DNA of 64,000 nt from Lachnospiraceae bacterium UBA7086 (GTDB lineage: Bacteria > Bacillota > Clostridia > Lachnospirales > Lachnospiraceae), in contig DKZA01000025.1 in NCBI GenBank assembly GCA_002492525.1, positions 1-64,000 of the forward strand, read 5' to 3'. Within the stretch, counting starts at the first letter, position 1. Every line of letters begins with the position of its first letter. Below are positions 1-8,393 of this stretch, one piece after another. The notes under the pieces were generated by a model. That model ran no database searches. It had not been told where the DNA came from and worked only from the letters and a program-made list of their open reading frames with translations. Both the position numbers and the translations under genes were made by a program.

Positions 1-1
1 C

Positions 2-1339
2 CGCCGACCGGCGCAAATTGCAGGCGGTCAAGCAGCCGTCTGGAAAGTCCTGAATGAAAGCACAAATACATATTATGCATATAAGGCATATAAAGAGGCT
101 ACTCCCAATACCAAAACAAACATTGAGGATTTAATTAAAATTGGAAAATTAAAAGACAAAAATGGAAACATTCTCAACAGCGTTGTTTTACCGATTACTA
201 CTGTGGAAAACGAGGAGGATTCATTCGGATACGTTATGGAATTAGTTGATCTGCAGGACTTTACCACAATGAAAAAAGCATGGTGCGGAAAATATCCATC
301 CTGCAGGGCTATTTGCAATATAGTTAAAAATCTTGCATTGATTTTTGAGACACTGCATTTGTCCTATGGCATGTGTTATAAGGACGTAAACGAGGGAAAT
401 ATTTTCTTTAATCCGGACACTGGAGATATTAAAATCATAGACAATGACAATATAGGTTATCGTGATAAATTTACAATTAAAGGAACAAGTGGCTATATGG
501 CTCCGGAAGTCATTCTGGGAGACAAGCCGGATCATAATTCGGACCGTTTTTCTTTTGCCGTTTTTGTGTACAGACTTTTAGTGGGAGGTTTTCCTTTTGA
601 GGGTTCTTATACAGAAAGTTACTGTATTAATAATAATATATTGCCAGATGATGCCCGGAAAGTAATTTATGGCACCAATGCGTTATTTGTCTGGCACCCA
701 ACTGACAGACAAAATTCTATTGAACACAGCTCTGATCCACAGAAGCGCGGACAAGTGGCTTATTGGCATCGTCTGCCACAAACTATAAAGGATTTATTTA
801 TAAACACGTTTGCAATCAATTTATCGAAAGACAGACGCGCCGAGAGAGCTACGGATTCAGATTGGAAGAATGTCTTCGACGAATTAGAACGCAACCTTAT
901 AACATGTCCTAATTGCGGCAAAATTACCTTTAGTGAGTCAGGAAAGTGTTTTGAATGTAATCATCCTCTTAAAAAGAAACTCGTATCTAAACAGACCACA
1001 ATTACTAATGCCCAAAAACAGACACACAGGCATAAAGTAATCTTTAAAGTTTTGAGCGCCGGCGAACCAAAAAGAGAACTTGAAGTGTATGTTGCAGATA
1101 AACTATCTGGGGCGCAGCTGTCTAAACACTTACCACAAACTGCACTGCTTAAAATTTTATACAATAAAAATATACATAAACTCGGCATTATGAATCTTAG
1201 CACGAATCCATGGACGATTGTCTGCGCTGACCGTTCGCAAAAAGTGTGTTCGCCGGGACAGGTTCATATATTGGAACGGGAGATGATGATTCGTATCATT
1301 CCTAAAACGGCTCAACTTAATGTACTAGATATTCAATAA
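2..1339 (+). CDS. Ser/Thr protein kinase with C-terminal zinc ribbon (5' end outside window)
   Basis: The frame is open from the window edge, so the true start lies upstream. The visible protein begins in the nucleotide-binding lobe: a glycine-rich loop GGQAAVWKV (about nt 23-49), then candidate VAIK-type lysines in YAYKAYK. The catalytic loop reads YKDVNEGN (nt 377-400) with the Asp and the Asn five residues later kept. The metal-binding segment is IIDNDNIG in place of a canonical DFG, and GTSGYMAPEV is the activation segment end. After the kinase fold comes a four-cysteine zinc ribbon (CPNC...CFEC, nt 905-960) and a beta-rich tail ending near residue NLSTNPW. The kinase-ribbon-tail layout resembles kinases of the TerY-P triads (vWA, PP2C phosphatase, kinase); the other two partners would be upstream and cannot be seen. 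It lies 26 nt before the next gene, in an apparent operon. Confidence 0.85.
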   Translation, partial: RRPAQIAGGQAAVWKVLNESTNTYYAYKAYKEATPNTKTNIEDLIKIGKLKDKNGNILNSVVLPITTVENEEDSFGYVMELVDLQDFTTMKKAWCGKYPSCRAICNIVKNLALIFETLHLSYGMCYKDVNEGNIFFNPDTGDIKIIDNDNIGYRDKFTIKGTSGYMAPEVILGDKPDHNSDRFSFAVFVYRLLVGGFPFEGSYTESYCINNNILPDDARKVIYGTNALFVWHPTDRQNSIEHSSDPQKRGQVAYWHRLPQTIKDLFINTFAINLSKDRRAERATDSDWKNVFDELERNLITCPNCGKITFSESGKCFECNHPLKKKLVSKQTTITNAQKQTHRHKVIFKVLSAGEPKRELEVYVADKLSGAQLSKHLPQTALLKILYNKNIHKLGIMNLSTNPWTIVCADRSQKVCSPGQVHILEREMMIRIIPKTAQLNVLDIQ

Positions 1340-1365
1340 TTGAAAGTGAGGACAGAAAACATTTT

Positions 1366-2571
1366 ATGAATAGTTTAGAATGCTATTTGTGGTATAAAAA
1401 ACAATATTGCGATGGCTCATATGCTCCAAAGTGTCAAAAATTAGGCGCTATAGATAACCTGATAAAGCAAATTTATAAGGAGATAATGAAATCCTCCCTT
1501 AAGTTAGATGACTCTCCCTTCATCGTCGAAGTGGAAAAAATATTAGAATTCGTAACCCTTGAACAAACAATATCTATACCAGATGCCTACGCTGTTATAG
1601 AAGGGTTGGCAGCATACATAAAGGATTCAGCGTTTACTGTTACAACATTTGATTTTGAATTTCCCTTACATTTATTTACAGATTTTATACCGGAGGAAAA
1701 CTGTATAATGAACTACATACGCAGAATCGATAATTGCTTAAAGTTCTTAAGAACAGAACTACCAAAGATAAAAAACATATGCAGTACCCCAAAAAGCAAT
1801 CTATCCGAAATAGAAAAAGTACGGACTGTCCAGCCGCCAAATAACCTCATTGAAAAAAGGAATACTTCTGTCACAACTGAAACACAGACTTTCCAACAGC
1901 CAAACAACTTTGCTGAAAAAAAGAGAGACTCTGATACAACAGAAGCGCAGACCTATCAACAATCAAACAATCTTTTTGAAAAAAGGAATACTTCTGCCAC
2001 AGCTGAAACGCAGGTGTTCCAACAGCTAAACGCTCCTATTAAAAGGGAGAATACTTCTGATACAATAGAAGAGCAGCGTCTAAAAAACCAAGAAAAACGT
2101 ATAGAGCAAAATAGAATCCATGTACAGTTATGGCACGATGAACAGGCTGGAATCAGTGCTAAATTAATAGAAATGCAGCCGCTGGTCAAACAGATGCTGG
2201 AGAACTTAATGTCCTTTTCTAATAATATTACAGATAGTTATGTGCTTCAGCTCGCAAATATGCAGATTGAATTATTTAATCAGATATTTGATGCGCATAT
2301 ATATCACGAGAAAAACCTAAGTGTATGCAAAGACAAAGACTATATTAATGCTGTACTAAACTATGGAAACTTCATGGAATCTATTGTAGATAACCTGGCA
2401 GTTTTTGGTATAGAAGAAATTGTCAGTGACTCTGGAACACTTTTTGATGGGGCAATCCATGCAACAAATACGGACTCTTTTTCTCCGAAAACAGCCATTA
2501 TTGCAAAAAGTGTCAGGCCCGGATTTAAATACAAAGATATTATAATTCAAAAAGAAAAAGTGCTGCTATAG
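1366..2571 (+). CDS. Helical protein with four 21-residue repeats, unknown function
   Basis: 401 residues, family not recognised. The N-terminal part (about residues 1-150) is predicted helical and ends in a Lys/Glu-rich stretch. Residues about 156-240 form a low-complexity linker of four degenerate 21-residue units (consensus QPNNLFEKRNTSDTTEAQTYQ without its final residues; nt 1834-2085). A likely coiled-coil segment, KNQEKRIEQNRIHVQLWHDE, follows, then a second helical domain of about 150 residues. There is no signal peptide or membrane segment, so it should be cytoplasmic. It sits between the kinase and an Hsp70-like gene with short spacers (26 and 16 nt). The Ser/Thr-rich linker would be a natural kinase substrate, but that is inference from context only. 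The upstream GAGG is about 15 nt from the ATG, a weak ribosome site. Confidence 0.8.
   Translation: MNSLECYLWYKKQYCDGSYAPKCQKLGAIDNLIKQIYKEIMKSSLKLDDSPFIVEVEKILEFVTLEQTISIPDAYAVIEGLAAYIKDSAFTVTTFDFEFPLHLFTDFIPEENCIMNYIRRIDNCLKFLRTELPKIKNICSTPKSNLSEIEKVRTVQPPNNLIEKRNTSVTTETQTFQQPNNFAEKKRDSDTTEAQTYQQSNNLFEKRNTSATAETQVFQQLNAPIKRENTSDTIEEQRLKNQEKRIEQNRIHVQLWHDEQAGISAKLIEMQPLVKQMLENLMSFSNNITDSYVLQLANMQIELFNQIFDAHIYHEKNLSVCKDKDYINAVLNYGNFMESIVDNLAVFGIEEIVSDSGTLFDGAIHATNTDSFSPKTAIIAKSVRPGFKYKDIIIQKEKVLL
1834..2085 (+). repeat. Four in-frame 63-bp coding repeats
   Basis: Units start near 1834, 1897, 1960 and 2023. Each encodes 21 residues around the pattern NN-x2-EK-x-NTS-x3-TETQ. They are diverged at the base level (GAAAAAAGGAATACTTCTG is shared by units 1 and 3) but keep frame, pointing to selection on the protein. 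Confidence 0.75.
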
Positions 2572-2587
2572 AGGGAGGAATACAACC

Positions 2588-4069
2588 GTGAGATTAGGGA
2601 TTGATTTTGGAACAAGCTTTTCATTGCCTGCAACATCTTATCTGGATACAAGTGTGATTTTATTACCTGCTGGAAAATATGGTATACCATCTGTATTTTA
2701 TTATGATGACTGGGAAGGTGTATTAATAGGGGAAAATGCCGAAAAAGCTGGGCAAGGATTAGCAGCAGAAAACCTAAAACGAGAAATTAAATTGGAACTT
2801 ACTTCGTTTTTTATCGCGGATGGCAAAGAATTTAGTGCAAAGCAAATTGTAGGATATATCTTACAGAACGTAAAGGAAATTGCCATGGCAACTGCCGCTT
2901 CCAAACTTATTGATGATTCCTTGGAAGGTGTCGTAATCTCTGTTCCAGCAGCATTTGGGCATAATGAAAAACAAATTATCCTTGAGGCTGCAAAAATTCC
3001 GGCCTCAAAGGGTGGCCCGGAATTGAATGTACTGGGCTTTATCAAAGAACCTGTTGCGGCGGCTTTAGCATATTTTCAGGCATCACTTGCTGACAAAACT
3101 AGAATCCTAGTATATGATCTTGGTGGAGGTACCTGTGATGTGGCAATTGTAGAGGCAAACAGCTTATTCCTTGAAAAGTATACCGTTATAGATTCTGATA
3201 TGGTAAGAATCGGCGGCAAGGACTGGGATACCAAAATTGAAGAATATATTACACTCGAATTAGAAAAACAATCAGGAATTATCATTGGAGAAAATCCAGG
3301 CTATAAAGAAAAGATAAAGCGAGAAGCAATCAGCGTAAAACATGCTTTTAGTGAAAAAATCGGTGGTACATACCGTGAAAAAGTACGTGCACGAATTGAG
3401 GTAAACGGGAGAATCTATACAATTCCTGTGACCAAACTCATTTTTCACGAATTAACTAGGGATTTACTCAACCAAACAATCCAGTTAGCCGAACTTCTTG
3501 TAAACCGTAATAATGAAAATGAAATATCTGAAATAGTGTGTGTAGGTGGAAGTTCAAATATGCCTCAAGTACAAGAAGGGCTTAGAAATTCCTTCTCCGA
3601 GATAAGCATCCGAATATTCGAGCCTGAAAAAGCAATTGCAATAGGAGCATCCATTTATGCGCAATATTGTGATAACAAAGAAGTTTTTCTATCAGATATT
3701 GCTGCTTTCTCATATGGCGCGGAATGTTTTAGAAACTATGATGACGATCCCGATGACAAAATTATTGTGAATCTTATCCAAAAGGGGGATCGTCTTCCGG
3801 TTACAAAGATGCACCGATTTAAAACTATAATAGATAACCAAGAACGTGTAAGTTTTGATATATATGAGTCTTCCAAGATGGTTTCAGAATACGATTCTGA
3901 AGCTGACGCCGTGCCAATTATGAATGTTATTTTGGAACTGATTGTAAATATGCCTAAAGGAACATCTATTACACTTTATATTACGCTCAATACAGATGGA
4001 ATCATCGAAGCCGTTGCAGATGATGAAAGAGGGCATACGGTAAGAGTACAGAAACAACTATATTTTTGA
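2588..4069 (+). CDS. Hsp70-family (DnaK-like) ATPase, divergent and short
   Basis: 493 residues, starting at GTG behind a strong GAGGGAGGAA ribosome site. The actin-fold ATPase domain is complete: phosphate-1 motif GIDFGTSFS at the N terminus, the EPVAAALAY connecting segment, phosphate-2 motif YDLGGGTCDVAIV (nt 3112-3150), and the adenosine motif VGGSSNMPQVQEGL. The substrate-binding part is much shorter than in DnaK (about 130 residues after the ATPase domain, with a short beta region near VSFDIYESS) and the helical lid and C-terminal tail are missing. This is a specialised accessory Hsp70 rather than the housekeeping chaperone: there is no grpE or dnaJ nearby, and it is 16 nt downstream of the repeat protein in the kinase operon. 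Hsp70-like genes do occur near kinase/phosphatase signalling modules; a role in remodelling a partner complex is inference. Confidence 0.88.
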   Translation: MRLGIDFGTSFSLPATSYLDTSVILLPAGKYGIPSVFYYDDWEGVLIGENAEKAGQGLAAENLKREIKLELTSFFIADGKEFSAKQIVGYILQNVKEIAMATAASKLIDDSLEGVVISVPAAFGHNEKQIILEAAKIPASKGGPELNVLGFIKEPVAAALAYFQASLADKTRILVYDLGGGTCDVAIVEANSLFLEKYTVIDSDMVRIGGKDWDTKIEEYITLELEKQSGIIIGENPGYKEKIKREAISVKHAFSEKIGGTYREKVRARIEVNGRIYTIPVTKLIFHELTRDLLNQTIQLAELLVNRNNENEISEIVCVGGSSNMPQVQEGLRNSFSEISIRIFEPEKAIAIGASIYAQYCDNKEVFLSDIAAFSYGAECFRNYDDDPDDKIIVNLIQKGDRLPVTKMHRFKTIIDNQERVSFDIYESSKMVSEYDSEADAVPIMNVILELIVNMPKGTSITLYITLNTDGIIEAVADDERGHTVRVQKQLYF

Positions 4070-4150
4070 AATGATGTATTTACAAATGAATATTACCATG
4101 TGAAATATTTTTAGCGCTGATAGTGTTCATATAGTAGGGAGAAATAAGAT

Positions 4151-5488
4151 ATGGAGCTCTTAAATAAATTAGGAGTTACAAATAATTCATGCACAATACA
4201 GATATCCGACGGAGAGTATCTTGATACTTCTGCCAGCGGCTTTTGGGGATTAAATCGCAAACAAAGCAAAGTCAGATTAAATAATGGTATGATAGCCGGA
4301 ATACCGTGTATTGGAAGAACAAAGTTGATAGATACTCTTCTGTATGATGCCACTTACTCGGGAGATCCTGTTATTTATGTCAGAAATCACATCAACGACC
4401 AGCTCCCAGGACAATATGGTACCGAAATTGAAAGTGGCATATTGGGGAGTCAGGCTGTAATAATTAATATCAACCAGCAAAAAGATGGGATTAATCTGTT
4501 TAAGGGTATGCCCTTAAACAGATTAAGTGACTTTATGATTGATATAATGACTAATTATGTTTCAGTAGATGACAACATGAGAGATTTTTGCATAATATGG
4601 TATACAAAAATATTTGAAGCATTAAAAATGACTATACCAAAAGAGAAATTTTGTATAAATGAATTAAGCCAATATACATCGAATTGGCTAAAAACTAAGT
4701 ATGATACTTTATATAAAAAAGGCATATTTAACAAGGTAACATATAGCAATATGATTGATGAGTTAAAAAAAATTTGTGCTATCTATCAAACTCAGATGAT
4801 AAAATTCGCAAACTTTTCAAGAATAATCAACTCTACCGGGTTGGCAAAGCTGTTATCTGGTTCAGTAAGCGTAAAAGAAATTTATAAGCAAAAAAAGGTT
4901 TTATTGATAAATTTATACGAAGGTGTGAATTTTAAAGAAAGCTCAATTTTCCTACAGTTGTTAATTCAAAGACTGATAATTGAAGAAACAATAAGTCCCT
5001 CGGGTGCAGTATGCATGTTTGAAGACTGCAATATCAAAGAGCACGCATCTCTTTTCCTCGATTTATTAAAAGTCGGACAGTTAAAAGAGCATTCTGGTAG
5101 CATTTATTTTACAGAACGGAATATCACTTGGTGGCGCGAAAACCTTTCACAACTGAATGAGCATCCAGCTAATTATTGTAACGCATTTTTTGTTTTCAAG
5201 CAAAACAGCAATGATGATAGACATTATTGGTCTGCTTTAAGCGGTATGACTAAAAAAAAGGAAGTATCATATAACTCTGCCCCATTGGGAAGTGTCAATC
5301 CATTGAACCTTTCTTCATGGAAAAACATTATCCTAAACTGCTGTATGATTTACACAGGAAGCAATTCAAGACAAGTAGATGCGTATCATATTGAAGAACA
5401 AGAAATCGATAATTTGGATGATAAAAGCAGTGTTGTAATTATAAGAATGAGAAACGGTATATATAATCGAAAGGTAAAATGGATTTAG
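4151..5488 (+). CDS. Coupling-protein-like (VirD4/TraG/HerA type) ATPase with degenerate P-loop
   Basis: 445 residues, ATG with GGGAGAA upstream, last gene of the co-directional set. The segment GIPCIGRTKLIDTLLYDA has the spacing of a Walker A loop but with Arg for the invariant Lys. Further on, VLLINLYEGVN followed by a long helix, then GAVCMFEDCNIKEHASLF and LLKVGQLKEHSGSIYFTER, resemble the strand, Walker B and downstream strand of type IV coupling ATPases (hhhhDE-x-n-l...lla.GR). Here the Walker B reads FEDC. There are no membrane segments, unlike true VirD4. Assignment is by fold-like pattern only, so moderate to low. If right, it is an enzymatically impaired or altered relative recruited to the kinase/Hsp70 module. 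A perfect 16-bp inverted repeat lies inside it at 4491-4526. Confidence 0.5.
   Translation: MELLNKLGVTNNSCTIQISDGEYLDTSASGFWGLNRKQSKVRLNNGMIAGIPCIGRTKLIDTLLYDATYSGDPVIYVRNHINDQLPGQYGTEIESGILGSQAVIININQQKDGINLFKGMPLNRLSDFMIDIMTNYVSVDDNMRDFCIIWYTKIFEALKMTIPKEKFCINELSQYTSNWLKTKYDTLYKKGIFNKVTYSNMIDELKKICAIYQTQMIKFANFSRIINSTGLAKLLSGSVSVKEIYKQKKVLLINLYEGVNFKESSIFLQLLIQRLIIEETISPSGAVCMFEDCNIKEHASLFLDLLKVGQLKEHSGSIYFTERNITWWRENLSQLNEHPANYCNAFFVFKQNSNDDRHYWSALSGMTKKKEVSYNSAPLGSVNPLNLSSWKNIILNCCMIYTGSNSRQVDAYHIEEQEIDNLDDKSSVVIIRMRNGIYNRKVKWI
4491..4526. repeat. Perfect 16-bp inverted repeat with 4-nt loop, inside a coding region
   Basis: Arms 4491-4506 (TTAATCTGTTTAAGGG) and 4511-4526 are exact reverse complements, separated by TATG. 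It encodes part of the coupling-ATPase-like protein (INLFKGMPLNRL), so it is not intergenic. Confidence 0.9.
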
Positions 5489-5579
5489 TTGTTATATCAC
5501 TCATATAATTAAAGTGCCTATCATCTAGTCTATATGTATACCCTTCAGCCAAATCATTACGTTTTCCTTACCTCTTTAA

Positions 5580-5602
5580 TTAGAGAAAAGTTTTTGCTTT
5601 TC
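5580..5602. terminator. Possible hairpin between convergent genes
   Basis: AGAAAAG and CTTTTCT form a 7-bp stem around a TTTTTG loop between the ends of the facing genes. There is only a weak U-rich tail on either strand, so terminator function is uncertain. The rest of 5489-5601 shows nothing recognisable. Confidence 0.3.
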
Positions 5603-7176
5603 TACTTAATTTCTACATTCTTTTGAGTTAATTCCTCTAGCTTTTCTTTCTTTTCTCTTGGAGAGAGGTTAGAGTTTTTAACTTCTTTCGCTATAATATC
5701 TATATTATTCGAGGGCATTTCGCAATGTCTATCTGACAAATTTGATGGAGCTTTATTTTTGGGACTTAATAATTCTAAAGCCTCTTCCACATTAATATAT
5801 TGTTGGCAATAGAACGCATATTTCCTAGATTGACTTCTTTCACACAAACCGTTTTCATCTCTTCTTCTGATTTTACTTTTGGTATTATTTTTTAAAGAAC
5901 GAAGTGCAATCTTAACACCATCTTTAGTGGGAATTTTATTTTTTGTTGTGGCCGGTTTCTTTATAGCAAAACATACAGTAGCTAACTTTTCCTTTCGAGG
6001 TAGCAATATTTCCATAATTTCGGATTCCGGAAATAGACATGCCAATTCATCTTTTCCCAATATCAAATAACCGCTTTTCCCATAAGGGCGTTCTCCAATA
6101 GAAAGAATTTCACGTTCTCCAAAAAGAAGCATCCCGTCTTGTGCTAACAAACTAAATATAAATCTTAATTCCTCCACCCACTCATCAACTCCGATTTCAT
6201 GAAGAACATTATAAAGAAGAATAAGGTCAAATTTTACGTTAGAAGAAATAATATCTTCTTTAGAAACATATGACCGCCCCATCCATGTACTATTCTCTTG
6301 CAAATCATACGAAACACCTCTTTTATCGTATATATTGTACCTCAATTTGTGAATCATTTCTAACACATCATCGTTGTCCTTCAGCATAAGCTCAATACAT
6401 TTACCGATTCTGCCGCTTCCAGCCCCAAAATCCAATATTGATATTTTTTCCTTCTGTTCACGGAGAATTTTTAACACTTCAACTAGCTGTAGCGCTTGTT
6501 GATCAGTACTTGTTGCTCTATCAACCGTTGTCGGTTCTAAAAAACACTGTGCTAAATAATCGGCATATTGCCATGCTGACACCGAATAAAGAAAATTACT
6601 AAGAGACCCCGCTTTCTTACCACCTTCACCTGTTAAATCATCATAAATTTGTTGATATAAACCGCCATTAATTTTCCCTATCTCCCCATTGTGCATATAA
6701 ACGAGTTCTGATATATCAAAATACGGTAACAAAAAAATAGAATGAGATGCAATACAAGTACAGTGGTCAATTTCAGATGCATTCAGATTCTGTTTTAAAA
6801 GTTCGTACAATTTTACCTGCGCATCAGGATGTAAATGTGTTTCTAATTCATCTATCAATAATATACACGGTTTACTCTCCAATTTGATAAATAGAACCGC
6901 AAAAATGACTAACAGAATACTCCCCTCACCAGGAGATAAGAGCTCCCACTCACTCTCAATCGTCACTTCTCTTTGGCCCTTGCAAAGGTAAACGCCATCT
7001 TCTTCAATTTTAATTTCTCTATGTAAGATTTCCCTAACAGAAGGATTTAAATCATCTAAAATACTCTGAGCCCGTTTTCTCACAAGTTCAAATTCATCAT
7101 TTTTCATGTTTGATAATTCATTGAGCATAGGCAGTATCTGCTTACTAAGAAACGTCAAAAACTCCAAAGAGGACAT
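5602..7176 (-). CDS. ABC-type ATPase (C-terminal half) fused to SAM-dependent methyltransferase; downstream part of a frameshifted gene
   Basis: 524 residues from the first ATG, but the frame is really the continuation of the 7155-7481 gene. Residues about 75-150 carry the ATPase second half: signature-like LLSPGEGS, Walker B CILLIDELETHLHP and switch His in CIASHS, typical of the AAA15/AAA21 (OLD/RecF-like) ABC ATPases. About residue 245 starts a class I methyltransferase: motif I ISILDFGAGSGRIG, acidic YDKRG, and LLYNVLHEIGVDEW, a pattern of small-molecule or protein methyltransferases rather than DNA methylases (no NPPY). The final 120 residues are basic and charged, ending in a likely coiled coil. 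Together with the N-terminal piece this would be about 630 residues. The architecture is suggestive of defence or stress genes, but no precise family is recognised. Confidence 0.7.
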   Translation of the reverse strand: MSSLEFLTFLSKQILPMLNELSNMKNDEFELVRKRAQSILDDLNPSVREILHREIKIEEDGVYLCKGQREVTIESEWELLSPGEGSILLVIFAVLFIKLESKPCILLIDELETHLHPDAQVKLYELLKQNLNASEIDHCTCIASHSIFLLPYFDISELVYMHNGEIGKINGGLYQQIYDDLTGEGGKKAGSLSNFLYSVSAWQYADYLAQCFLEPTTVDRATSTDQQALQLVEVLKILREQKEKISILDFGAGSGRIGKCIELMLKDNDDVLEMIHKLRYNIYDKRGVSYDLQENSTWMGRSYVSKEDIISSNVKFDLILLYNVLHEIGVDEWVEELRFIFSLLAQDGMLLFGEREILSIGERPYGKSGYLILGKDELACLFPESEIMEILLPRKEKLATVCFAIKKPATTKNKIPTKDGVKIALRSLKNNTKSKIRRRDENGLCERSQSRKYAFYCQQYINVEEALELLSPKNKAPSNLSDRHCEMPSNNIDIIAKEVKNSNLSPREKKEKLEELTQKNVEIK

Positions 7177-7481
7177 ATTATCAACAGGTGCACGAAAAAA
7201 ATTTTTTCAATTAAATCATCCTTTGAATCCGTCTCTAAAAACTTATCCGCTCCCTGATTATTGCGTCTAAAATTTGCAAAATCAAGATGGAAAACTATAC
7301 ATTTCTCTGAAGCCCTTTGCTTTATTAATCGTAAAACTCGGCTCTTCCCGGCTCCATTTTCACCCACTAACATATTGAATGCCTTCCAACTTCTTATTTT
7401 TTCTGGAAATGCCAATCCATATTCATCATAATTATCCTCATTTTTCATTATTTCTTCTACAATACTGATTGCTTGGTTCAT
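7155..7481 (-). CDS. N-terminal part of the ABC-type ATPase-methyltransferase gene, with Walker A
   Basis: 108 residues. MLVGENGAGKSRVLRLI is a canonical Walker A following an N-terminal strand; the frame then runs through DDLIEKIFFVHLL to a stop. Shifting by -1 at the T run continues as IFFRAPVDNMSSLEF into the 5602-7176 frame, which supplies the missing signature and Walker B. Hence this is one gene split by a shift, either by mutation or sequence error in the homopolymer, or by programmed frameshifting. The ATG at 7481 has an AAAAAGGA ribosome site, and a promoter lies about 70 nt upstream on the minus strand. Confidence 0.7.
   Translation of the reverse strand: MNQAISIVEEIMKNEDNYDEYGLAFPEKIRSWKAFNMLVGENGAGKSRVLRLIKQRASEKCIVFHLDFANFRRNNQGADKFLETDSKDDLIEKIFFVHLLIICPLWSF
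7195..7207 (-). other. Slippery homopolymer at the frameshift point (T TTT TTC on the minus strand)
   Basis: The minus strand reads A6 then T7 then C. In the upstream frame the codons are ATT TTT TTC, i.e. a T TTT TTC heptamer of the X XXY YYZ type known for -1 slippage. One extra T would also restore the frame. No strong downstream hairpin or pseudoknot was obvious by eye. Confidence 0.55.
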
Positions 7482-7548
7482 TCTAATAATCCTTTTTCTT
7501 TTGAAATTGAATGGTTACAGTTCATATGTGGCAAAATATATTATTATA

Positions 7549-7577
7549 ATAGTATAATATTATCATACTTTATGCAA
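7549..7577 (-). promoter_or_regulatory. Candidate sigma-A promoter for the ATPase-methyltransferase gene
   Basis: On the minus strand TTGCAT (7572-7577), a 17-nt spacer and TACTAT (7549-7554) lie about 70 nt upstream of the ATG at 7481, in a very AT-rich stretch. Confidence 0.5.
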
Positions 7578-7599
7578 AAATGAAATACCTAAAGATTTA

Positions 7600-8039
7600 A
7601 GTGAATCATCAGAGGTAACTATCCAATTATTTTCGGAGAACTCCCATCTAAGGCGGAGATAGAGCCTGAAACCTATTTGTAAATTTCTAACTCTTTGATA
7701 TTTTCTTATAGCTTAGTTTTTACTTACCATACTTTCTCAAATGTAAATCTTAATAAAAAACAATACTACTGAAAGTATAAAGTGAATCCCCTCTTCCGGT
7801 ATTATCAGTATATCCCCTATTAAACATTACCGTTACCTTGCCCTCTGGTTGCGATACACCAAGCAGATACTAATGCCATTGGTAATCGATACCCTGATGT
7901 TTTTTGCAAGCCCTAAATATCTAAAATTGCAAAAGACTTTCTGAAAAGTTGCTACGGGAAACTCCTCATTTTTGAAAAAGTCTCCAATGTAGTTTCTAAA
8001 CCGGACAAATTTAGTTACAGACATACTTTGGTTTTTCAG
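7600..8039. other. Gene-poor stretch, nothing recognised
   Basis: AT-rich with frequent stops in all frames. A 63-residue open frame on the minus strand (7833-8024) has no recognisable motif and no ribosome site. It probably consists of decayed DNA flanking the insertion-sequence relics. Confidence 0.4.
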
Positions 8040-8393
8040 TTACAGATATGTAAAGCTAGTTTCAACGGGTCCTTTTGCCAACCGATGCATGCGGTCAATT
8101 TTGGAATCCCTCTGTTGGAGGTTCACACCGCCACACATCAGATTCACGTATAGATCATATGCGGGTTTGCCTTCAAAATTACGGGATGTGTTATTGAAGA
8201 TATCCTGACTCAGACCATCTGCTCATTCAAGGGACAGATATTTGATGAGTACCTGCCTCCAACGGACAAGTTCTTCCAGGCATATGATGGTTTTGATCAT
8301 CTCACCGGTAAGTTTAAGATAATCATATATGGCAGGGCAGTCATGGAGGCGTTCGGTCTGATTCTGAACCTTGCAAATTTTATCTTCATCCAT
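8040..8393 (-). pseudogene. Small gene downstream of istB relic, interrupted by one stop
   Basis: It starts at ATG 8393 behind a perfect GGAGG and reads through one in-frame TGA (8223-8225) to a stop at 8040-8042, giving about 117 residues. Visible segments include CPAIYDYLKLTGEMIKTIICLEELVRWR (split here by the rule of length: it begins CPAIYDYLK) and, after the stop, FEGKPAYDLYVNLMCGG. Family not recognised; its position directly after istB suggests a passenger gene of the same IS21-type element. Confidence 0.45.

Noticed and set aside
1834..2085. Possible relation of the 63-nt coding repeats to the 63-bp repeats at 57.6 kb
   Set aside because: Only the length is shared; the sequences and base composition are unrelated.
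7833..8024. 63-residue open frame on the minus strand
   Set aside because: No ribosome site, no motif, lies in decayed DNA.
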